Below, in pieces: positions 39,445-46,947 of a DNA stretch of 48,520 bases. A program made the position numbers and the translations under genes. Origin of the DNA: an uncultured Christensenellaceae bacterium. Its GTDB lineage: Bacteria > Bacillota > Clostridia > Christensenellales > Christensenellaceae. The notes under the pieces are model-generated. The model was not told the DNA's origin and did no database searches. It was given only the letters and a program-made list of their open reading frames with translations. The stretch covers positions 39,971 through 88,490 of the forward strand of contig CAJUPM010000007.1 of the NCBI GenBank assembly GCA_910588425.1. The letters are read 5' to 3'. The first letter of the stretch is position 1. Every line of letters starts with the position of its first letter.

Positions 39445-40677
39445 ATGGCAAACGTTGTGATTATGCCGAAAGTTGGCATTACAGTAACGGATTGTATCCT
39501 GACGACCTGGTATAAGAAAGTCGGCGATACGGTTGAGAAGGGCGAGCCGCTGTTCTCTTACGAGACGGATAAGGCTTCCATCGATGAAGAGTCGGAATTC
39601 TCCGGCACGATTCTGGATCTGTTCTATGAAGAAGGCGATGTCGTCGAGTGCCTGGCAGACGTATGCGTCATTGGCGAGCCCGGCGAGAAATATGAGCGCC
39701 CGGCAGGCGCGGCTCCGGCAGCGGCTCCCGAAGCGCCCGCGGCAGAGGCGGCTCCCGCTCCTGCGGCAGCTCCGGCAGCGGCAGCAGCGCCCAAAGCAGA
39801 GGCAAACGGCGCTCCCATCTCTCCCAGAGCAAAAACTTTTGCAAAGCAGCTGGGCGTGGAGACGGACGGCATTGCGCCCACCGGCCCCGAGGGCAGAGTG
39901 ATCGCAAGAGACGTCATCGCGGCGGCAGAAGCGGGCACGGCCAAAAAGGCGGAAGCGCCTGCGGCAGCTGTGGCAGAGGCACCGAAATCCGGCGGATATA
40001 CGGATAAGAAGCAGAGCAACGTCCGCAAGGTCATTGCCCGGGCGATGTCCACCTCGCTTTCCACTATCCCGCAGCTCACGCTCAACACCAGCTTCGATGC
40101 GACGGCCGTTTTGGCGCTGCGCAAGAAGTTCAAAGAGTGCACCTTCACGGATGAGTTCGCCGGCATCACGCTCAACGATATGATGATCCACGCGGTCTCC
40201 AAAGTCCTGCCGGCTTTCCCCGAGTTGAACGCACACCTGCTGGATGACACCCTGCGCGTATTTGACGACGTCAACGTCGGCTGCGCAGTGGATACAGACA
40301 GAGGCCTGCTGGTTCCCGCGGTTGTCGCGGCAGACAAGATGAGCCTGCTGGAAGTTTCCCAGAACCTCAAGACGGTTGTCTCTGCCGCAAAGCAGGGCAA
40401 CATCAACCCGGATCTCCTAAACTGCGGAACCTTTACGGTCAGCAACCTGGGCAGCTTCGGCATCGAGAGCTTTACGCCTGTTATCAACCCGCCGCAGACG
40501 GGTATCCTGGGCGTAGACGGCATCACCTACCGCATGAAGAAGAACGGCGAGACATACCCGGCAATGGGCCTTTCCCTGACGTTCGACCACAGAGCCATCG
40601 ACGGCGCTCCTGCGGCACGCTTCCTCAAAGCACTCGTGAACTATCTCGAGAACTTTGATATGATGCAGATGAAATAA
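39445..40677 (+). CDS. 2-oxoacid dehydrogenase E2 (dihydrolipoamide acyltransferase)
   Basis: The 410-aa core subunit transfers the acyl group to CoA. It has one lipoyl domain (1-80) with the lipoyl lysine K43 (YETDKASID). An Ala/Pro linker (about 86-118) leads to the E1/E3-binding domain (PISPRAKTFAKQLGV to GRVIARDV, about 122-155). A second short linker precedes the catalytic domain (about 185-410), ending with TFDHRAIDGAPAARFLKAL (H382, D386). The ATG at 39445 follows TTAGGAGG. The E1 gene follows after 46 bp. Substrate specificity (pyruvate, branched 2-oxoacid or acetoin) is not settled by sequence. Confidence 0.93.
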   Translation: MANVVIMPKVGITVTDCILTTWYKKVGDTVEKGEPLFSYETDKASIDEESEFSGTILDLFYEEGDVVECLADVCVIGEPGEKYERPAGAAPAAAPEAPAAEAAPAPAAAPAAAAAPKAEANGAPISPRAKTFAKQLGVETDGIAPTGPEGRVIARDVIAAAEAGTAKKAEAPAAAVAEAPKSGGYTDKKQSNVRKVIARAMSTSLSTIPQLTLNTSFDATAVLALRKKFKECTFTDEFAGITLNDMMIHAVSKVLPAFPELNAHLLDDTLRVFDDVNVGCAVDTDRGLLVPAVVAADKMSLLEVSQNLKTVVSAAKQGNINPDLLNCGTFTVSNLGSFGIESFTPVINPPQTGILGVDGITYRMKKNGETYPAMGLSLTFDHRAIDGAPAARFLKALVNYLENFDMMQMK

Positions 40678-40694
40678 TTTCGCCAAGCGAAATT
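40676..40694 (+). repeat. Perfect inverted repeat between E2 and E1
   Basis: AATTTCGC-CAA-GCGAAATT, 8-bp arms, overlaps the E2 stop codon and precedes the E1 ribosome site (GAGAGG). There is no T-run, so it is probably an RNA stability or processing hairpin or an operator rather than a terminator. Confidence 0.6.
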
Positions 40695-40723
40695 GCGATA
40701 TTTTAAAGAGAGGTAAAAGTAAA

Positions 40724-43192
40724 ATGCCAAAGTGTTTGTATACTGACCCGAACGAGCTTCGGGCTCCTGGAAAGATTCATTTCGAGGACATTGAAGTCAA
40801 CCAGTATAACAAGACCATCGAAGATGAGAAAGCAAACTTCAGCAAAGAAGATTTCATGCGCATCTACGAGGATATGTTCTCCATCCGCACCTTCGAGCTG
40901 ATGCTGCTTGATATCAAGCAGAAGGGTATGTATGCGGGCGTCAACTACACCTATCCCGGCCCGGCGCACCTTGCCATCGGCCAGGAAGCGGCGGCAGTCG
41001 GCGAGGCATACTATCTGGATGCCAACGATTTCGTGTTCGGCAGCCACAGAAGCCACCACGAGATCATCGCAAAGGCGTTCTCCGCTATTCACAAGCTCTC
41101 GGATGATGAGCTGAAGGATATCATGGAAAACTACATGGGCGGCGCGCTTTATCAGAAAGTCAGCGAGAAGCTCCAGGGCGCAGACATGAAGGAGACGGCA
41201 AAGAACTTCTTCCTGTATGGCGCAATGGCAGAGATTTTCGCGCGTGAAGTCGGCTTCCTGCGCGGCCTGGGCGGCTCCATGCACGCCGCATTCCAGCCGT
41301 TCGGCATTTATCCGAACAACGCTATCGTCGGCGGCTCCTCCTGCGTTGCGGCAGGCGCTGCTCTTTATAAGAAAGTCAACCAGAAGCCGGGCGTTGCTGT
41401 TGCAAACCTGGGCGACGGTTCGCTTGGCTGCGGCCCTGTTTGGGAAGGCATGAACTTCGCGGCAATGGATCAGTACCGTCAGCTCTGGGAAGAGCCGTAT
41501 AACAAGGGCGGCCTCCCGGTCATCTTCAACTTCTCCACCAACTCCTACGGCATGGGCGGCAAGACCACCGGCGAGACCATGGGCTATAACATGATCGCCC
41601 GTTTCGCGGCAGGCGTCTCCCCGACGCAGCTGCACGTCGAGCGTGTTGACGGCTTCAACGTCATGGCCGTCATTGATGCTTACAGAAGAAAACTGCCCCT
41701 GGCCAAGGAAGACGGCCCGGTCATGCTGGATATCGTTACCTACCGTTTCAGCGGCCACTCCCCGTCCGACGTCAACGCATACCGCAGCACGGAGGAGATC
41801 GAGGCTTGGCAGGCACAGGATGCGATCCCCGCATTCGCAAAGAGCCTCGTCGAAGCCGGCGTCTGCACGCAGGAAGAGATCGACGCGCTGGAGAAGAAGA
41901 TCATCGAGCGCAACGAGAATGCGTTTAAGCTCGCCGCTGATAAGGAAGAGACTCCCTACTACGATCTGGATAAGAATCCGCAGCTCATCGAGGATCTCAT
42001 GTTCTCCAACCAGTATGTTGAGAAGATGGAAGATCGCCCGGCTGAGATGCTGACGGCAAGAGAGGATAACGACCGCGTTAAGCAGCTGAAAAACAGAGCG
42101 AGATACGCTTACGACGAGAACGGCAAAGAGATTCCCAAGATCAAGACCTACACCATCCGTGACGGTCTGTTCGAGGCAATGCTGGATAAGTTCTACACGG
42201 ATCCGACGCTGGTCATGTACGGCGAGGACGTGGCATACTGGGGCGGCGCATTCGCTGTCACCAGAAACATGGTGGATTCGGTTCCGCGCCACAGACTGTT
42301 CAACTCCCCGATTTCCGAGTCCGCAATCGTGGGCACGGCAGTTGGCTACGGCATGTGCGGCGGCCGCGCTATCGTCGAGCTGATGTACGGCGACTTCCTG
42401 GGACGCTGCGGCGACGAAGTCTTCAACCAGCTGGCAAAATGGCAGGCAATGTCCGGCGGCCTTCTGAAGATGCCGGTTGTTCTGCGCATCTCGGTCGGCT
42501 CCAAGTACGGCGCACAGCACTCCCAGGAGTGGACCTCCATGTGTGCGCAGGTTCCTGGCTTGAAGGTCGTCTACCCGGTTACGCCTTATGACGCGAAGGG
42601 CATGATGAACACCGCTCTGGCTGGAACGGACCCGGTCGTCTTCTTCGAGAGCCAGAAGATCTACGATATGCCCGAAAAATTCGTCAAAGAGGGCGTTCCG
42701 GAAGGCTACTACGAAGTTCCCTTCGGCGAGCCGGTTGTCAGAAGAGCAGGCGACGACGTTACGATCTTAACCCTTGGGCCGGCGCTCTACAGCGCGCTGG
42801 ATGCCGCGAAGACGCTGGAAGGCTACGGCGTATCCGCAGAGGTTATCGATATGAGAAGCGTCGTTCCCTTCAACTATGAGATGGTCGCGAAATCCGTCGA
42901 GAAGACGGGCCGCGTCATTCTGGTCAGCGAGGCATGCGAGAGAGGCAGCATCATGCACGATATCGCAAACAACCTCTCCCAGCTCTGCTTCGACTATCTG
43001 GATGCCGCTCCGTTCGTTCTGGGCTGCCAGAACTGGATTACGCCTTCCGCAGAGTACGACAAGTACTTCTTCGTCGGCGCAAGCGACATCGTGGATGCGA
43101 TCCACGAGAAACTCCTGCCCCTGCCTGGCCACGAGCCGGCAAGAACCTTCCGCAAAGCGGAGCTCATCCGCAAAGCCAAGAAGGGTGTTTAA
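40724..43192 (+). CDS. Fused 2-oxoacid dehydrogenase E1 alpha-beta
   Basis: The 822-aa thiamine-diphosphate enzyme decarboxylates the 2-oxoacid and acylates E2 lipoyl groups. The alpha part (1 to about 465) has MYAGVNYTYPGPAHLAIGQEA, GSHRSHHE and the ThDP motif starting GDGSLGCG at 230, with Asn about 40 residues later, longer than the usual spacing. It then has RFSGHSPSDVNAYRS. The beta part (from about 472) has IRDGLFEAMLDKF, MYGEDVAYWGGAF, FNSPISESAIVGTAVGYGMCGGRAIVELMYGDF and EACERGSIMHDI. Separate alpha and beta genes are the commoner arrangement. The motifs point to the heterotetramer-type PDH/BCKDH/acetoin family; substrate not determined. Confidence 0.92.
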   Translation: MPKCLYTDPNELRAPGKIHFEDIEVNQYNKTIEDEKANFSKEDFMRIYEDMFSIRTFELMLLDIKQKGMYAGVNYTYPGPAHLAIGQEAAAVGEAYYLDANDFVFGSHRSHHEIIAKAFSAIHKLSDDELKDIMENYMGGALYQKVSEKLQGADMKETAKNFFLYGAMAEIFAREVGFLRGLGGSMHAAFQPFGIYPNNAIVGGSSCVAAGAALYKKVNQKPGVAVANLGDGSLGCGPVWEGMNFAAMDQYRQLWEEPYNKGGLPVIFNFSTNSYGMGGKTTGETMGYNMIARFAAGVSPTQLHVERVDGFNVMAVIDAYRRKLPLAKEDGPVMLDIVTYRFSGHSPSDVNAYRSTEEIEAWQAQDAIPAFAKSLVEAGVCTQEEIDALEKKIIERNENAFKLAADKEETPYYDLDKNPQLIEDLMFSNQYVEKMEDRPAEMLTAREDNDRVKQLKNRARYAYDENGKEIPKIKTYTIRDGLFEAMLDKFYTDPTLVMYGEDVAYWGGAFAVTRNMVDSVPRHRLFNSPISESAIVGTAVGYGMCGGRAIVELMYGDFLGRCGDEVFNQLAKWQAMSGGLLKMPVVLRISVGSKYGAQHSQEWTSMCAQVPGLKVVYPVTPYDAKGMMNTALAGTDPVVFFESQKIYDMPEKFVKEGVPEGYYEVPFGEPVVRRAGDDVTILTLGPALYSALDAAKTLEGYGVSAEVIDMRSVVPFNYEMVAKSVEKTGRVILVSEACERGSIMHDIANNLSQLCFDYLDAAPFVLGCQNWITPSAEYDKYFFVGASDIVDAIHEKLLPLPGHEPARTFRKAELIRKAKKGV

Positions 43193-43210
43193 GGGCATCT
43201 TGAGCAAAAC

Positions 43211-43243
43211 AAAAAGCTGTGAGCAATCGCTCACAGCTTTTTT
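43211..43243 (+). terminator. Terminator of the E2-E1 operon
   Basis: AAAAAGCTGTGAGC / GCTCACAGCTTTTTT with an AATC loop. Confidence 0.93.
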
Positions 43244-43326
43244 ATTGCGTTTTGGTGGAGAACATGGGGAAAATGAAATAAAATGGCAGGAAGCTTTTTT
43301 AGGCTTCTGCCATAAATAGAACAGAT

Positions 43327-43506
43327 TTATTTTTCTGACGCTGTAGGAATTGGGCCGTACTCCTTTTCATATTCGGCTACTCGCTTTTTCAAATATTGCT
43401 CAATCTCTTTATTTGCAGAGCGACCTTCTGATTCAGCAATATACCGAAACTTCTGAAAAACCAGGCGATCGACTCTTAATGTGTATCTCAACAATTTATC
43501 GTCCAT
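43327..43506 (-). CDS. Small ribbon-helix-helix (Arc-like) DNA-binding protein
   Basis: The 59-aa protein reads MDDKLLRYTLRVDRLVFQKF and continues RYIAESEGRSANKEIEQYL. This is the Arc/MetJ-type fold: a short beta strand (LLRYTLRVD), helix A (RLVFQKFRYIAESEG), the R-S-A-N-K-E turn and helix B (IEQYLKKRVAEYEKEYG). Such proteins act as dimeric repressors and often as antitoxins. AAAGGAATAAA precedes the ATG. A 15-bp palindrome lies 20 bp upstream and is its likely operator. The gene is AT-richer than its neighbours and too short to show up in routine length-filtered gene calls. Confidence 0.8.
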   Translation of the reverse strand: MDDKLLRYTLRVDRLVFQKFRYIAESEGRSANKEIEQYLKKRVAEYEKEYGPIPTASEK

Positions 43507-43526
43507 TTTTTATTCCTTTATAATAT

Positions 43527-43541
43527 CATAATGTCATTATG
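43527..43541. promoter_or_regulatory. Palindromic operator candidate for the RHH protein
   Basis: CATAATG-T-CATTATG is a perfect 7-bp inverted repeat in the divergent region between the RHH gene and the SLOG gene. A weaker related CATT-AA-AATG lies at 43593-43602. RHH dimers usually bind such sites to repress their own promoter. Confidence 0.55.
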
Positions 43542-43631
43542 GCTCAATTATAGTGGAATTATTGCGCCAAAACGAAAATGGTGGTATTATAACATTAAAA
43601 TGACGCATATTTATATGAAGAAATGGGAGAA

Positions 43632-43965
43632 ATGAAGGTTGCTATCGTGGGATCGCGCAGCTTGAGCGTGGAAGATTTATCACCGTATTTACCAAAGGAA
43701 ACGTCGGAAATTGTCTCGGGAGGAGCAAGAGGTGTGGATACTTGTGCCAGAAATTTTGCACGGGAAAATAATCTAAAGCTGAAAGAGTTTCTGCCTGAAT
43801 ATGCGAGATATGGCAAAAGCGCGCCGCTCAAAAGAAACCTGCAAATCATCGATTATGCGGATCTGGTGATCGCTTTTTGGGATGGGAGCTCGAGGGGGGA
43901 CGAGATATGTGATTGAACATTGCAAAAAGAGGGGAAAGAAGGTAGCGGTCTATCAAATGGGGTGA
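43632..43965 (+). pseudogene. SLOG/YspA-like (Rossmann) protein, frameshifted in a G6 run
   Basis: The gene encodes MKVAIVGSRSL, the nucleotide-binding GGARGVDTCARNFA and LVIAFWDGSSRG, typical of the SLOG/DprA-like fold (YspA, DUF2493-type) that binds nucleotides or nucleotide-derived ligands. After SSRG the frame stops early at 43916. Removing one G from the six at 43894-43899 restores TRYVIEHCKKRGKKVAVYQMG to a TGA at 43963-43965, which matches the normal C-terminus. It is therefore a one-base frameshift, a phase-variable tract or a sequencing error. ATG 43632 is preferred over 43623. It is divergent from the RHH gene, AT-richer than the surroundings and possibly part of an acquired islet. 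Confidence 0.7.
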
Positions 43966-43979
43966 AAAAACGAAAGTTT

Positions 43980-44035
43980 CCGGCAATGAGAAAGGCAGGC
44001 GCTCTACTCTCTGCGTCTGCCTTTTTTATTGCCGG
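43980..44035. terminator. Long 23-bp hairpin (terminator-like)
   Basis: Arms 43980-44002 and 44013-44035 pair over 23 bp with three G-U wobbles and no true mismatch on the plus strand. The loop is 10 nt. An inner GGCAGGCGC / GCGTCTGCC stem is followed by seven T. It sits between the convergent SLOG and kinase genes. Confidence 0.75.
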
Positions 44036-44069
44036 CATAGGGGAATATTTACTTCAATTCGGCTAACTC

Positions 44070-44547
44070 CTACGCAACCTCCTCCGCACTTTTTGCCGAG
44101 ACATCTATCTTCCGCACTTCCAGCTTGTCGTAAAGCGGCAGCCGGGCGAGGCTTCGCTCTAAAACATCCGGCTGGCGCAATCCGGTATCAATATCCTTTT
44201 GCAGCCGCCGGCGCAAAGCGTTTTCTGAGCAGATCAGAGCCGAGGCATGCACTGCGCAGTTTTCCAAATCCAGCCGGGAGAGAAGCTCGTCCAAAAATGG
44301 CCTGCTCGTGCATGACCCAGCAGAAGATGATATGCTCAAAGGCCGAGCAATGCAGGAAGCTGTTCAGCAAAAAGCAGATGTTTTGCATGACCATCTCTTT
44401 GGTTTCATCCGTTACCTGAAAAGGGTGCATATCCCAGCACCAATCGCCGTCCAAAAACACACTATGGGCAAGTTTTCCTTTTAAGGCCTGGCAGACGGTG
44501 GTTTTGCCGGCGCCCATCGTCCCGGCGACCAAATAGAGCTGCTTCAT
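44070..44547 (-). pseudogene. P-loop nucleotide kinase/AAA-type ATPase, frameshifted in an A5/T5 run
   Basis: The first frame gives MKQLYLVAGTMGAGKTTVCQ (Walker A GTMGAGKTT), FLDGDWCWDM and IIFCWVMHEQ, then loses homology. A second minus-strand frame (to 44070) continues FLDELLSRLDLENCAVHASALICSENALRRRLQKDIDTG. Dropping one T from the run at 44293-44297 joins them as HEQAILDELLSRL, giving about 158 aa. Small kinases of this type phosphorylate nucleosides, shikimate-like substrates or antibiotics; no substrate is evident. AGGAG precedes the ATG. It is disrupted as read, and whether by mutation or sequencing error cannot be told here. Confidence 0.72.
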
Positions 44548-44586
44548 TTTTCTCCTAAACTGAACATGGGCACGCCCGTTTGCTTT

Positions 44587-45678
44587 TTATTCCGCCAGCG
44601 CCCGGCTCACATGCACGATGAAATCCTGCACGTTGGTTACGATGGTCTTTACCGAGAGACTGCCGCGGTCCCGCAGTTTGTTGACGGCGAATTCCGAGAT
44701 ATCTACCGAGTAGAAATAGCAGGGGCGCACTTTGCCGTCCCGCACCCGGAAGGAGGGCGTCATATTGCCTGTGGCGACGGTATGCAGGGTGGAGGCCATG
44801 CAGATGACGGTGGTCGCCTGGCGCACCAGACTGCGCATGGCATCCTGCGCGGCATAGACATCCGCGTAAACCTCGGGCAGGGGGCCGTCGTCGCGGATGG
44901 ATCCGGCAAGAACATAGGGAATGCCGTTTTTGACGCACTCATAGAGGATGCCGTCTGTCGCATGGCCGGCCTGGATAAAGGCTGGAATCCCGCCGCAGGA
45001 ACGGACCTTGTTGATGGTGTCGATATGGTTATAGTGGCCGTTGAAATGCGATTTCTGCGTATAGATGTTTTGCCCCAGCGCGGTATGGAGATAGCTGGCC
45101 TCCAGATCGTGCGTGGCCAGGGCGTTGCCCGCCATCAGCCCCTGGACATACCCCGCCCGGATGAGCGCGGCGAAGGCGCTGCGGGAATCGGCATCGAAGG
45201 AGCAAGCTGGGCCCATAACCCAGAGGATATTGCCGCCGCCTGCGCGTTCCTGCCGCAGAAGGGCATAAAGCTCGTCGTAGTCCCTGGAATAGGCGGTCTC
45301 CCGAGAGCGGCCCTGCCGGAAGGAAAAGGTTTCGGCCAGCTCGTCTTCCTGCTGGAATCCATCGGCGTGGACGAAAATGCCCTGGGAGGCATCCTCCGTG
45401 CGCCCCAAAACCACAAGATCGCCCTTTTTGAGGTTGCGGAACTCCACGGCATCCATGCGGCCGCCGCCCCGGTAGACCGAGACGCAGTCCATCCGGCTTT
45501 CCCCGGCCAAAATCCATGCGCCGTCTATCTTGAAATATTCCGGGTAGATGCTGGTGGCGTGATAGCCCTCCGGGGCGACTTTATCCATGGGCGCGGGAGC
45601 GAGAGCGGCATCCGGAGCCCCGGCAAAGTGCGGAAGGGTGAAATCGGGTGCGGTGTAAACGGGAAACTGAAACGACAT
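44587..45678 (-). CDS. LOR/SDH-domain protein, ornithine-cyclodeaminase-like (TIGR00300 type)
   Basis: The 363-aa protein matches my recollection of the family known from archaeal ornithine cyclodeaminase. LKKGDLVVLGRTEDASQGIFV lies in the LOR/SDH N-terminal part. The Rossmann-like half has NILWVMGPACSFDADSRS, LMAGNALATHDLEASYL, HATDGILYECVKNGIPYVLAGSIRDDGPLPEVYADVYAAQ, LHTVATGNMTPSF, VDISEFAVNKLRDRGS and a final IVTNVQDFIVHV. The predicted role is conversion of ornithine to proline and ammonia; experimental support comes from other organisms. It is 42 bp from the methyltransferase gene and probably in the same minus-strand operon. Confidence 0.65.
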   Translation of the reverse strand: MSFQFPVYTAPDFTLPHFAGAPDAALAPAPMDKVAPEGYHATSIYPEYFKIDGAWILAGESRMDCVSVYRGGGRMDAVEFRNLKKGDLVVLGRTEDASQGIFVHADGFQQEDELAETFSFRQGRSRETAYSRDYDELYALLRQERAGGGNILWVMGPACSFDADSRSAFAALIRAGYVQGLMAGNALATHDLEASYLHTALGQNIYTQKSHFNGHYNHIDTINKVRSCGGIPAFIQAGHATDGILYECVKNGIPYVLAGSIRDDGPLPEVYADVYAAQDAMRSLVRQATTVICMASTLHTVATGNMTPSFRVRDGKVRPCYFYSVDISEFAVNKLRDRGSLSVKTIVTNVQDFIVHVSRALAE

Positions 45679-45720
45679 AAAACCTCCTTGAGAGAAGACG
45701 GCGCTGCGGCGCCGGGCTTT

Positions 45721-46947
45721 TTAACAAACCTGAAAGAGATAAAACTTGAGATAGTTGGTCTCGGGCATACCCCAGAGAATGGGGTGATCCGGCCCCTGCT
45801 GGCGCATCTCGATTTGGCGCAGGCTGACACTGGCATCTGCCGCGGCATGGCGCAGCATTTTCTGGAACATCTCGTCCGAAGCGAAATGCGAGCAGGAGCA
45901 GGTCGCCAGATACCCGCCCCGGGGCAGGATGCGCATGGCCCGGCTGTTGATCTCCCGGTAGCCGCCCATGGCGCTAAGCATAGTTTTGCGGCTTTTGGTA
46001 AAGGCCGGGGGATCCAGAATGATGAAGTCGTATTTGGCGTGCTCGGCCTCCAGGCGGGGCAGCAGATCGAACACGTTTTCCGTGATAAAATCCATCTTCT
46101 GCGCCAGACCGTTGCCCTCGGCGTTTTTGCGCGCCATCTCGATGGCCGCCGCGCTGACGTCTACCGCAGTCACATGCTCTGCGCCGCCTTTTGCCGCGTT
46201 CAGCGCGAAGGAGCCGGTATGCGTGAAGCAATCCAGCACGCGCTTGCCCCTGGCCAATTTCGCCACAGCCAGGCGGTTATACTTCTGATCCAGGAAATAG
46301 CCGGTTTTCTGGCCGTTTTCAAAATCCACCAGATAGCGGATGCCGTTTTCCACGATGGTCGTCTGAGTTAGGCCGGGATCGGGCGCGCCCGGCAGAGCAA
46401 ACCAGCCTTTGCCCTCTGGAAGCCCTTCCAGCTGCCGGATGGCGACATCGTTGCGCTCGAAAATGCCCCGCAGAGGGATGCCGTCTGCGCGCAGCATCTC
46501 AAAAAGCATGGGCAGGAGCATGGGCTTGAGCCGCTCCATGCCGATGGAGAGCGTCTGCGTTACCAGCACGTCCCCGAAGAGGTCTACCGTCAGGCCGGGG
46601 AAGTGATCCGCCTCGCCGAAGATGACCCGGCAGCAGGAAATATCCTCCCGCATGACGGTTTTGCGGTATTCCCAGGCATGGGAAAGCCGGCGCCGCCAAA
46701 AAGCTTCATCGAACCTATCGTTGGCGTTGCGGGAGATCAGCCGGATGCGGATTTTGGACTGCCGGCTGTAAAGCCCGGTGCCCAGGTATTTGCCTTTTTC
46801 GCTTAAAACGTCTACCAGCGCGCCGTTCTCCGGCTCATCCGAGAGCGAGAGCACTTCCGCTTCGTAAACCCAGCTATGGCCGGAGGCGAGGCTGGCTTCG
46901 CCTTTTTTGGTGATGGTTGCCCGGGGGTATCCTCTGTCAATCTTCAT
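45721..46947 (-). CDS. Class I SAM-dependent rRNA methyltransferase (RlmI-like)
   Basis: The 408-aa protein has an N-terminal PUA-like domain (about 1-75: GHSWVYEAEV). A central RlmI-type domain has FGEADHFPGLTVDLFGDVLV. The Rossmann methyltransferase half has ENGQKTGYFLDQKYNR, VLDCFTHTGSFALNAAKGGAEHVTAVDVS and the catalytic Cys region LATCSCSHF, with IILDPPAFTKS as motif IV. This is the m5C methyltransferase family acting on 23S rRNA (C1962 in E. coli). It starts 11 bp inside the end of rmuC, so they share a transcript. Confidence 0.93.
   Translation of the reverse strand: MKIDRGYPRATITKKGEASLASGHSWVYEAEVLSLSDEPENGALVDVLSEKGKYLGTGLYSRQSKIRIRLISRNANDRFDEAFWRRRLSHAWEYRKTVMREDISCCRVIFGEADHFPGLTVDLFGDVLVTQTLSIGMERLKPMLLPMLFEMLRADGIPLRGIFERNDVAIRQLEGLPEGKGWFALPGAPDPGLTQTTIVENGIRYLVDFENGQKTGYFLDQKYNRLAVAKLARGKRVLDCFTHTGSFALNAAKGGAEHVTAVDVSAAAIEMARKNAEGNGLAQKMDFITENVFDLLPRLEAEHAKYDFIILDPPAFTKSRKTMLSAMGGYREINSRAMRILPRGGYLATCSCSHFASDEMFQKMLRHAAADASVSLRQIEMRQQGPDHPILWGMPETNYLKFYLFQVC

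Noticed and set aside
40703..42520. 605-aa open frame on the minus strand opposite E1
   Set aside because: It is antisense to a well-conserved ThDP enzyme and lacks motifs; composition explains its length.
44566..46371. 601-aa open frame on the plus strand opposite the LOR/SDH and RlmI-like genes
   Set aside because: It is the antisense image of two genes with clear family motifs. It has no ribosome site and no recognisable domain, and it exists because GC-rich third positions suppress stops.
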